Assembly: GCF_021556395.1 (NCBI RefSeq)
Contig: NZ_JAKGCS010000036.1
Coordinates: forward strand, 806,001-870,000
Reading direction: 5' to 3'
Length of the DNA stretch: 64,000 bases
Origin: Acuticoccus kalidii
Lineage (GTDB): Bacteria; Pseudomonadota; Alphaproteobacteria; Rhizobiales; Amorphaceae
Each line of letters begins with the position of its first letter. Within the stretch, counting starts at the first letter, position 1. This document shows positions 54,983 through 64,000 of the stretch, in pieces. A model generated the notes under the pieces. It had not been told where the DNA came from. It ran no database searches and saw only the letters and a program-made list of their open reading frames with translations. A program made the position numbers and the translations under genes.

Positions 54983-56371
54983 TCATGCGGCTTCGGACCG
55001 GGTGTTGTCGAGACGCCACGCGGCAAAATCGATGCGTGCGCGTTCGGTATAAGCCGTCTTCCGCCTTGCTTTTTTCTCGCCCCGACGGGCGCGTCCCTGG
55101 CCGCGAACCGGCTCGACGGGCGGAAACAGGCCGAAATTCACATTCATCGGCTGATAGGAACGTGGGCTCCCCGCATCCTCGGCGCTCAGATGGCCGCCGG
55201 TGATGTGTCCAAGTAGCGCACCCATAGCCGTCGTGGCCGGCGGGGGCGCGAGCGTCCGCCCGTCGAGCTCGGCCGCCGCGAAGAGGCCGGCGAGGAGGCC
55301 GGTCGAGGCCGCCTCGACATAGCCTTCGCAGCCGGTCACCTGGCCGGCGAAGCGCAGATTCGGCGAGGCCTTCAAGCGCAGCGTCGAATCGAGGAGGCGC
55401 GGGCTGTCGATATAGGTGTTGCGGTGGAGCCCGCCGAGGCGGGCAAACTCGGCCTCGCCGAGCCCGGGGATGAGGCGGAAGACGTCCGCCTGCGCGCCAT
55501 AGCGCAGCTTGGTCTGGAAGCCGACCATGTTGAAGAGGGTGCCGAACGCATTGTCCTGGCGGAGCTGGACGACGGCATAGGGCTTCTCGTCGGGCTTGTG
55601 GGCGTTGGTGAGGCCCATCGGCTTCATCGGGCCGTGGCGGAGCGTCTCGCGGCCGCGCTCGGCCATCACCTCGATCGGCAGGCACCCGTCGAAATAAGGG
55701 GTGTCCTCGAACGCCTTGAAGGCGACCCGCTCGGCGGCGAGGAGCGCGTCGATGAAGGCCTCATATTCGGCCTTGTTCATCGGGCAATTGAGATAATCCG
55801 CCCCGGTGCCGCCGGGCCCCGCTTTGTCGTAGCGGGATTGGAACCAGCAAACGTCCATGTCGACGGTCTCGCGATAGACGATCGGGGCGATCGCGTCGAA
55901 GAAGGCGAGACGGTCGGCGCCCGTGAGGGTGGTGATCTCGGCCGCCAGCGTGTCGCTCGTGAGGGGGCCGGTCGCCACGATGGCGGGCGTCTGCGGCAGG
56001 CGCTCGATCTCGCCGCGGACGATCGTGATATTCGGGTGGGCGGTGAGCGTCGCGGTGACCGCGGCGGAAAAGCCGTCCCGATCGACGGCGAGGGCGCCTC
56101 CGGCGGGCACCTGATGCCGATCCGCCTCGCGCATGATCAGCGAGGAAAGATCCCGCAACTCGGCATGGAGGAGGCCGACGGCGTTGCTGACCGCATCGTC
56201 GGAGCGAAAGGAATTCGAGCAGACGAGTTCCGCCAGCCCGTCGGTCTGGTGGGCCGCGGTGGTTCGGGTCGGGCGCATCTCATGGAGGCGGACCTGGTGC
56301 CCAGCCTCCGCCAGCTGCCACGCCGCTTCCGACCCGGCGAGACCGCCACCAATCACATCTATGTCTGCCAT
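54983..56371 (-). CDS. trmFO: tRNA (uracil-54-C5)-methyltransferase, folate/FAD-dependent
   Basis: A 462-residue flavoprotein with an N-terminal FAD-binding GGGLAGSEAAWQLA. Further signatures are LVCSNSFRSDD, LNCPMNKAEYEAF, PMKPMGLTNAHKP, YAVVQLRQDNA and GQVTGCEGYVEAASTG. It makes ribothymidine at position 54 in tRNA using methylene-tetrahydrofolate. The two Cys-containing motifs that carry catalytic residues are intact. The ATG at 56371 places the FAD motif at the start as usual; the longer frame to 56611 crosses the neighbouring lipoprotein gene and is rejected. Confidence 0.95.
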   Translation of the reverse strand: MADIDVIGGGLAGSEAAWQLAEAGHQVRLHEMRPTRTTAAHQTDGLAELVCSNSFRSDDAVSNAVGLLHAELRDLSSLIMREADRHQVPAGGALAVDRDGFSAAVTATLTAHPNITIVRGEIERLPQTPAIVATGPLTSDTLAAEITTLTGADRLAFFDAIAPIVYRETVDMDVCWFQSRYDKAGPGGTGADYLNCPMNKAEYEAFIDALLAAERVAFKAFEDTPYFDGCLPIEVMAERGRETLRHGPMKPMGLTNAHKPDEKPYAVVQLRQDNAFGTLFNMVGFQTKLRYGAQADVFRLIPGLGEAEFARLGGLHRNTYIDSPRLLDSTLRLKASPNLRFAGQVTGCEGYVEAASTGLLAGLFAAAELDGRTLAPPPATTAMGALLGHITGGHLSAEDAGSPRSYQPMNVNFGLFPPVEPVRGQGRARRGEKKARRKTAYTERARIDFAAWRLDNTRSEAA

Positions 56372-56489
56372 CACACGAATGTGGCCGACCACGGGGCCTC
56401 GATCAACCCGGAGCGGGTGGATAACCGAATGCTTCAACGCGACATTTCGACGGCGACGCGGTAAAGGGATACAGGTGGGGGAGGACGGC

Positions 56490-57104
56490 TTGTTGCGTTT
56501 TTTCGGAGTGCTCGGTCTCGTTTGCGTGGGCTTGGCCGGGTGCATGTCGCAGTATCGCGGCGAGCCGATGGCCTGGTATGCCATGCGTGATGCGGTTCCG
56601 CCGCAGGACAATAACCGCGTTTCGGTGTGTCACGGATTCGGGTGCCATCTCAAAACCTCGGTCGGGTTCTCGCAGGCGGATATCCGGGCGATGGCGAAGA
56701 TCTTCGGCCGGCCCAAATCCGCGAGCGACGAGCGTGCGGCGATCGCCAATTATATCGCCTGGGCCGAAAAGCGCGTCGCGCCGGAGGTCGGCTCTGAAAA
56801 CGATGTCGGCGGTCTCGATATCGTGAATGCCGGCCAGCGCGGGCAGATGGACTGCATCGACGAAGCGACCAACACCACGAGTTATCTGATCATCGCGAAG
56901 AATAACGGGTTTTTGCGCTTCCATACGCTCGGCAGCCCGGTCGCGCGCGGCTTCTTCCTCGATGGTCGCTATCCCCACGCGACCGCCGTCGTCGTCGACA
57001 AGACCGGGACGCCATGGGCCATCGATTCCTGGCCGCATCCCAATGGGGCAAAGCCGGACGTCATGCCGCTGACGACATGGTTCGAGCGGTCTGGGGCGAG
57101 CTGA
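56490..57104 (+). CDS. Conserved lipoprotein with Cys-His-Asp motif order
   Basis: A 204-residue protein with a lipoprotein signal peptide ending in the lipobox LAGC (C18). The start is probably TTG at 56490 or 56493, with GGGAGG 6-8 nt upstream. A CHGFGC motif lies at 47-52. Later come QMDCIDEATNT (C122), GRYPHATAVV (H163) and AIDSW (D179), all with the look of strongly constrained positions. I recall similar unnamed lipoproteins in other alphaproteobacteria. The order Cys, His, Asp is that of transglutaminase/NlpC-like thiol enzymes, so a periplasmic thiol hydrolase is possible but unproven. It is divergent from trmFO across 118 bp. Confidence 0.8.
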   Translation: MLRFFGVLGLVCVGLAGCMSQYRGEPMAWYAMRDAVPPQDNNRVSVCHGFGCHLKTSVGFSQADIRAMAKIFGRPKSASDERAAIANYIAWAEKRVAPEVGSENDVGGLDIVNAGQRGQMDCIDEATNTTSYLIIAKNNGFLRFHTLGSPVARGFFLDGRYPHATAVVVDKTGTPWAIDSWPHPNGAKPDVMPLTTWFERSGAS

Positions 57105-57346
57105 GCCAGCGCATCGCGCCGCTTTATCGGCCAGGCCGCTTCGCCCCGCCGCCTCGCCAATCTGGCGAACGGGCGGCGCGGGCGTCACGAGCGGCTCGTG
57201 GGAGCCAGGCCCCGACATGCGATTTCGATATTTTGAAGAGGTTGCGGGCCGACATCGGCGCGGCGGTCGCCGCTGGCGTCGATGTCGGCTCCGGTGTGCG
57301 TCGCTGATGCGACGCGGACGGCCCGGCATCGCCGGCGTCCTTACCC

Positions 57347-57362
57347 TTCGCCCGTGGGCGAA
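57347..57362. terminator. Hairpin downstream of the DUF1127 gene
   Basis: A perfect 7-bp stem TTCGCCC-GT-GGGCGAA lies just beyond the stop of the minus-strand DUF1127 gene. The loop is only 2 nt, so the actual stem is shorter. No long T run was seen, though AAGG follows on the minus strand. Confidence 0.4.
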
Positions 57363-57371
57363 AGGCGGGAG

Positions 57372-57524
57372 TTAGTGCGTGCGGATCTGACGGAGGACGA
57401 AGGGGATCTCGCCACGGGTCAGACCGATATCGCGAAGCTGCTCGTCGGACAGACGGGCCAGTTGTTCGGCAGTCTCGGCAGATGCACGCCAATTGTGCAG
57501 GGCGCGCGTGATGCGTTGCAGCAT
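57372..57524 (-). CDS. DUF1127-domain mini-protein
   Basis: A 50-residue protein from ATG 57524 with AGGAG about 8 nt upstream. The start MLQRITRALHNWR is followed by AEQLARLSDEQLRDIGLTRGEI, the DUF1127 (YjiS-like) core. In Agrobacterium and Rhodobacter small proteins of this family affect phosphate or carbon metabolism and RNA turnover, mostly through RNA-binding-like basic residues. The role here is unknown. Confidence 0.85.
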   Translation of the reverse strand: MLQRITRALHNWRASAETAEQLARLSDEQLRDIGLTRGEIPFVLRQIRTH

Positions 57525-57675
57525 GGGATAAACTCCTAGGTATCGCTGGTCGCTTTCGTTGCCAACGATCTAGGCGGCCGTGCTGAGGATGTAATCATCC
57601 GTAAAAGCATGGCTGGTCCGACCGCGGCTTGCTGCATAGCAGCAATCCGCATCCGCGCCGCGGCCGATTAACCCG

Positions 57676-60555
<2,880 letters not shown>

Positions 60556-60635
60556 GGCATATCGCATGGAAATGTGGGACCGGAGAGGCAACGTGGAGCC
60601 GCGGGACGTCGCGGTCAATGCCTGGGAGCGAGATT

Positions 60636-60650
60636 CGTTCTCTTTTTGGT
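60636..60650 (-). promoter_or_regulatory. Putative LexA (SOS) box upstream of uvrA
   Basis: GTTC-N7-GGTC (plus strand) differs by one base from the alphaproteobacterial SOS box GTTC-N7-GTTC. It lies about 80 bp upstream of the uvrA start and also close to the start of the divergent sulfotransferase gene. Confidence 0.5.
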
Positions 60651-60678
60651 CTCTGCTCCCCGTTCTTGGAGTCACTGT

Positions 60679-61821
60679 GTGATCGACGAGTTGACGTTAC
60701 ATATCGGCCACCCAAAAACCGGGACGACCTCGCTTCAGGCGACCTTCTATGAAAGCGCCTCCGTGCTCGCGCGGCATGGCGTTTTCTACGACACGCGCAA
60801 TCGGACGCATCACCGTTTCGCCCGGATCGCCCAGGGGTATGCCGACGATCTGACGAAGTGCAAGCCGTTGAGAGAGCTGACGGACGATATCGCCGCGAGC
60901 AAGCTCCCGCGCGCCTTTATCGGGTCGGAGGCGTTCGTGCGATGTACACGGGCGCAGGCTCAGGCGTTCGTGGAGCACCTGAGGCGGTTCGCGCGGCGGG
61001 TGAAGGTGCTTCTTTATGTACGCCATCCGGTGACCTATGCGGCGAGCGCAGCCCATCAGGGGGCCCGGATCGGCCGGCCGCTCGCCGCGATCGTCGCCGA
61101 GCCGCGGATCCTCGACCTGACCGATCTCATCGCGACCTGGCGCAAGGCCGTCGGCGCCGACAATCTCATCGTCCGCCCGTTCGCGCGCCCGCTATTAACG
61201 AATGGCGATGTCATCGACGACGTGCTCGGCGTGATGGGCGCCCTCGATGCGGCGCCCGACATGACACGGGTTCAGGTGAACGAGGGGCTTTCCGTCCTCG
61301 GCATCCATCTGATCGACGCGGCGAACAGGCTCGTCGACGATCCGCCCGTGCCCCAGCGCCTCATTCGGATTTTCGAGGCGATCGAGGGGCCCCGCTACGT
61401 CATACCGGAGCCCGCGCTCGCGATGGCGGCGGTCCAGGCGGAGCCCCATCTTGCGATGCTGGAGCGCGATTTCGGCATCCGTCTGCCCGCGCCGACGGAG
61501 ACGCCGTCCGATCCGGTCGGACTTTCCCCGGCCGAACTCGAGTCGCTCGCCAAGGTGATGCTGACCGCGGCGGATTATATCGACGCCTGGGATCGCGCGC
61601 CCGCCTCGCGGATCGTCGGCCTCACCTCGCCGTTCGCGCGGGTGATCGACCGACCGCCGCAGAATGTCGCGTCCGCGCTGGGGCGACTCGGTCTCGGTGG
61701 ATGGCTCGGGCCGCGCGAGGCGTCGACCATCGAGCGAAAGATCTCGGAGGCGGACGACCGGGAAGAGGCGCGCGAGCGCATCCGCGACCAGCGCCGGGCC
61801 GGACGCGAAAGGCTGGTGTGA
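60679..61821 (+). CDS. Sulfotransferase-like protein
   Basis: A 380-residue protein. The N-terminal HIGHPKTGTTSLQATF resembles the 5'-phosphosulfate-binding loop of sulfotransferases. The segment KVLLYVRHPVTYAAS has the strand-loop with Arg-His-Pro typical of the 3'-phosphate site (RxPxxxxxS). Substrate and partner are unknown; related genes in marine alphaproteobacteria modify cell-surface glycans. The GTG at 60679 follows GGAG by about 8 nt; the longer frame from 60574 is not supported. It is divergent from uvrA. Confidence 0.75.
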   Translation: MIDELTLHIGHPKTGTTSLQATFYESASVLARHGVFYDTRNRTHHRFARIAQGYADDLTKCKPLRELTDDIAASKLPRAFIGSEAFVRCTRAQAQAFVEHLRRFARRVKVLLYVRHPVTYAASAAHQGARIGRPLAAIVAEPRILDLTDLIATWRKAVGADNLIVRPFARPLLTNGDVIDDVLGVMGALDAAPDMTRVQVNEGLSVLGIHLIDAANRLVDDPPVPQRLIRIFEAIEGPRYVIPEPALAMAAVQAEPHLAMLERDFGIRLPAPTETPSDPVGLSPAELESLAKVMLTAADYIDAWDRAPASRIVGLTSPFARVIDRPPQNVASALGRLGLGGWLGPREASTIERKISEADDREEARERIRDQRRAGRERLV

Positions 61822-62001
61822 TCGGCGACGGCCGCCAGCGCAATGCGATGTGGACTGTCGGCGATTCCGGCACGGATTCGGGCTGAAGTGCGGACCGTGG
61901 CGCGATAGACGGATGGACCGCGAGAGGTTTTTAGCGTCCCTTGATGTGCGCGCGCTTTGTGCGTCGTCGGGACGAAGCAGGCAATCGGACTGGAGGGGAC
62001 T

Positions 62002-62508
62002 ATGGCTGGCAGCGTCAACAAGGTGATCTTGATCGGCAATCTGGGTGCCGACCCGGAAATTCGCCGCACGCAGGATGGCCGTCCGATCGCCAACCTGCGG
62101 CTTGCGACGTCGGAATCGTGGCGCGACCGCAATTCGGGTGAGCGCCGCGAGCGCACCGAATGGCATCGTGTCGTGGTGTTTTCCGAAGGGCTGTGCCGGG
62201 TCGTCGAGCAGTATCTGCGCAAGGGCTCGAAAATCTACGTCGAGGGTCAGCTCCAGACCCGCGAGTGGGAGGATCAGCAGGGCCAGAAGCGCTACACCAC
62301 CGAGGTGGCGGTTCAGGGCTTCGGCGGCGTGATCCAGATGCTCGATGGGCGCAATGGCGGCGGCGGCGAGTTCGATCGCGGTTCGGGTGGCGGCGGCGAC
62401 CGGGGCGGTTATGGCGGCGGCGGCGCTGGCGGCGGCGGTGCGGGTGGTGGCGGTAATTCGCGCCCGATGCCGGCCGACGAGCCGTTCGACGACGACATCC
62501 CGTTCTGA
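62002..62508 (+). CDS. ssb: Single-stranded DNA-binding protein
   Basis: A 168-residue protein. The OB-fold domain occupies about residues 1-112 (NKVILIGNLGADPEIRRT, TEWHRVVVFSEGLC, KGSKIYVEGQLQTREWEDQ), a Gly-rich linker follows, and the acidic tip ends DDDIPF, which binds partner repair proteins. The ATG at 62002 has GGAGGGGACT just upstream. Position near uvrA and gyrA is typical for Hyphomicrobiales. Confidence 0.96.
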   Translation: MAGSVNKVILIGNLGADPEIRRTQDGRPIANLRLATSESWRDRNSGERRERTEWHRVVVFSEGLCRVVEQYLRKGSKIYVEGQLQTREWEDQQGQKRYTTEVAVQGFGGVIQMLDGRNGGGGEFDRGSGGGGDRGGYGGGGAGGGGAGGGGNSRPMPADEPFDDDIPF

Positions 62509-62510
62509 CG

Positions 62511-62536
62511 CGGCGGAACGGTCCGCCGTTCCGCCG
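62511..62536 (+). terminator. Hairpin after ssb
   Basis: A perfect 11-bp stem CGGCGGAACGG/CCGTTCCGCCG with a 4-nt loop starts 3 nt after the ssb stop. No T run follows, so it is a hairpin-only terminator or an mRNA end. Confidence 0.6.
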
Positions 62537-62652
62537 AGCGATCCGATCGGCCCGACGAATTGTCAGGAGGCCGCTGCCGGTCCAGTCTCCGTTCCGCTGA
62601 GGTTCAGGCAAGCCGCGTGAGGTTTGCCCATCATTGGAATAGGACGCGTATC

Positions 62653-63324
62653 ATGTCTGGTCTCGAAGCCTCATACCTCCAAAGCGTGGCGCCGGCGCTG
62701 CGCCACGCGCCCTATATCGGCGCGGTGCACGCATCGGCGCGCCGCGCCTTCACCGTGTTCCTCGCCGTCGTCCTCCTGGTGCCGCTCTTCGCCGTGACGG
62801 CGATGGCCGATGTGACGCCCGGCGTCTATCGCTTCGTGCCCGACCGCGCCCAGGTCCGCTTCGTCGTCTCTCAAGACAGTCGCAGGACCGGCGCTCAGAT
62901 GAGCTTCGCCGACGGCGAGATCACCTTCGGCAGCGGCGGCGTCGTGACCGGAGGGCAGGCCAGCATCGACGCGCGCTCGGTCTCCTCCAAAAGCAGCGGA
63001 ACGGTGTCGACGCTGAAGGGCCGCTTCGGTTTCGACGTCGCGAAGTATCCGAGCATCCGCTTCCGGGCGACCGGCGGCAGCATCAAGGGCGACCGCGCGA
63101 TGCTGAGCGGGATCCTGACGATCAAGGGCGTCTCGCACCCGGTGGAGTTCACCGGCGAGGTGTTGCGCAACCAGCCGCGCCGCCTCGCGATCCGCCTCGA
63201 GGGGACTGTGGACCGCACCAAATTCGGGATCACGGCGGGCCGGCCGCTCTACGGCAAGGACGCCAAGATCATCTTGCGGGTCATTGCGGTGCGCGACCGG
63301 AACGGCAACACGCGGGCCGGCTGA
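62653..63324 (+). CDS. YceI-family lipocalin-fold periplasmic protein
   Basis: A 223-residue protein with an N-terminal membrane anchor or signal (FTVFLAVVLLVPLFAVTAMA). A YceI domain follows (GVYRFVPDRAQVRFVVSQD, ASIDARSVSS, YPSIRFRATGG, GVSHPVEFTG, VDRTKFGI). YceI proteins bind polyisoprenoid lipids such as ubiquinone in a barrel. The start is ATG 62653 with AGGA about 9 nt upstream, and 44 residues precede the hydrophobic segment, longer than a usual signal peptide, so it may be an inner-membrane-anchored form. Confidence 0.85.
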   Translation: MSGLEASYLQSVAPALRHAPYIGAVHASARRAFTVFLAVVLLVPLFAVTAMADVTPGVYRFVPDRAQVRFVVSQDSRRTGAQMSFADGEITFGSGGVVTGGQASIDARSVSSKSSGTVSTLKGRFGFDVAKYPSIRFRATGGSIKGDRAMLSGILTIKGVSHPVEFTGEVLRNQPRRLAIRLEGTVDRTKFGITAGRPLYGKDAKIILRVIAVRDRNGNTRAG

Positions 63325-63361
63325 TCTTCGGGTTTCGGTCGCCGTCACGGCGAGCATGACG

Positions 63362-63390
63362 GCCCGCGCGATCCGTTCGATCGGGCGGGC
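63362..63390. terminator. Hairpin between the YceI gene and gyrA
   Basis: A 12-bp stem GCCCGCGCGATC/GATCGGGCGGGC with one mismatch and a 5-nt loop lies 38 bp past the YceI stop. No T run follows. Confidence 0.5.
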
Positions 63391-63486
63391 TGGTGCTCTA
63401 GCGTTGGACTGTGAGTCGCGACGGGTGGCAAATGCCGGGCAAATCGCCTAGCTAAGAGGAACTCCCATCAGACAGGCAGACGTTTT

Positions 63487-64000
63487 GTGAGCGACGATAG
63501 TTCCGCAGACGCAGGCACCGGCGGACCGCAGGATCCCGGTGGTACGCCTCCGGCTTCCGGTGGCGACGGCATCTCCGGGATCTCCATCACCCAGGAGATG
63601 GAGAAGTCGTTCCTCGGCTACGCGATGTCCGTCATCGTCAGCCGTGCGCTTCCCGATGCGCGCGACGGTCTCAAGCCCGTGCACCGGCGCATCCTCTACA
63701 CGATGCACGAGAACGGGTACGAGTGGAATCGGCCCTATAAGAAGTCGTCCCGCGTCGTCGGCGACGTCATGGGTAAATATCACCCGCACGGCGATCAGGC
63801 GATCTACGACGCTCTCGTGCGCATGGCGCAACCGTTCTCGATGCGCGTTCCGCTCGTCGACGGGCAGGGCAATTTCGGCTCGATCGACGGCGATTCCCCG
63901 GCGGCCATGCGTTACACGGAGGTGCGCCTCGAGCGCGTTTCCGGCTCGCTCCTCGAGGACATCGACAAGGACACCGTCAATTTCCAGGACAACTATGACG
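63487..64000 (+). CDS. gyrA: DNA gyrase subunit A, N-terminal part
   Basis: A reading frame from GTG 63487 to the window edge (171 complete codons, 3' end missing). After a 30-residue Gly/Asp-rich extension it reads ITQEMEKSFLGYAMSVIVSR, then ALPDARDGLKPVHRRIL, KSSRVVGDVMGKYHPHGD and DGQGNFGSIDGDSPAAMRYT, the strong GyrA signature. The catalytic Tyr (E. coli Tyr122) lies in MRYTE. The quinolone-resistance region reads GDQAIYDALVRM, so E. coli Ser83 is Gln. ParC is an alternative, but the length of the N-terminal part and the position near ssb favour GyrA. Confidence 0.92.
   Translation, partial: MSDDSSADAGTGGPQDPGGTPPASGGDGISGISITQEMEKSFLGYAMSVIVSRALPDARDGLKPVHRRILYTMHENGYEWNRPYKKSSRVVGDVMGKYHPHGDQAIYDALVRMAQPFSMRVPLVDGQGNFGSIDGDSPAAMRYTEVRLERVSGSLLEDIDKDTVNFQDNYD

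Noticed and set aside
57105..57371. Minus-strand frame 57124-57492 as a gene
   Set aside because: Arg/Pro-rich, no RBS, overlaps the DUF1127 gene in another frame. Apart from the hairpin at 57347-57362, nothing else is seen in this gap.

Overview
This window looks like chromosomal DNA of a GC-rich alphaproteobacterium, most likely of the order Hyphomicrobiales (Rhizobiales). The support is a strongly GC-biased third codon position, the order uvrA, ssb, gyrA at the right end (other genes lie between), a RegB/RegA redox pair next to a cyo quinol oxidase, a DUF1127 mini-protein and a DUF4153 membrane protein. The species cannot be named from sequence alone. No rRNA, tRNA, CRISPR array, transposase or prophage was seen.

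Layout. 1-5255 (minus): the N-terminal 1751 codons of a giant secreted or outer-membrane repeat protein, cut off by the window edge. 5505-8410: a heavy-metal module (MerR-type regulator, Zn/Cd/Pb P-type ATPase and a clear MerR operator). 8601-11881: a poxB-type pyruvate oxidase broken by a one-base deletion, a formylglycine-generating enzyme and a flavin split-barrel protein. 12015-18766: a transglutaminase/DUF2126, circularly permuted ATP-grasp/Alpha-E, transglutaminase operon, followed by a beta-lactamase-fold protein that has lost its catalytic motifs. 20033-21854: a DUF486 membrane protein and an MHS-type MFS transporter. 22247-29033: cyoABCD, a SURF1 homologue and regBA in one tight operon. 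29046-39703: argE, a LysR regulator, a complete dipeptide-type ABC transporter and two M20 hydrolases. 39812-45591 (minus): a phnGHIJKLM carbon-phosphorus lyase operon. 45788-57524: a membrane protein, dapA, a lytic transglycosylase, an alpha/beta hydrolase coupled to a sarcosine/dimethylglycine-methyltransferase-like gene, a DUF4153 protein, a HisKA_2 kinase, trmFO, a conserved lipoprotein and a DUF1127 gene. 57676-64000: uvrA, a sulfotransferase-like gene, ssb, a YceI protein and the 5' part of gyrA.

How the genes work together. The MerR operator/promoter spans the gap in front of the metal pump, and it rules out the upstream GTG as the pump start. The Cyo oxidase, its SURF1-like assembly factor and the RegBA sensor form a plausible aerobic-respiration and redox-control unit. 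The ABC transporter and the M20 hydrolases form an uptake-and-hydrolysis unit for peptides or acyl-amino acids, probably under the divergent LysR protein.

The most unusual observation is the PhnJ at 42565-43479. It sits in an otherwise intact, translationally coupled phn operon and keeps the general PhnJ sequence, but it has a single cysteine. The counterparts of E. coli PhnJ Cys244, Cys266 and Cys272 are Ser, Met and Ala, so the textbook [4Fe-4S]/thiyl mechanism cannot operate unchanged. This could be a divergent C-P lyase with different chemistry, or an already catalogued Cys-less PhnJ clade that I cannot search for here.
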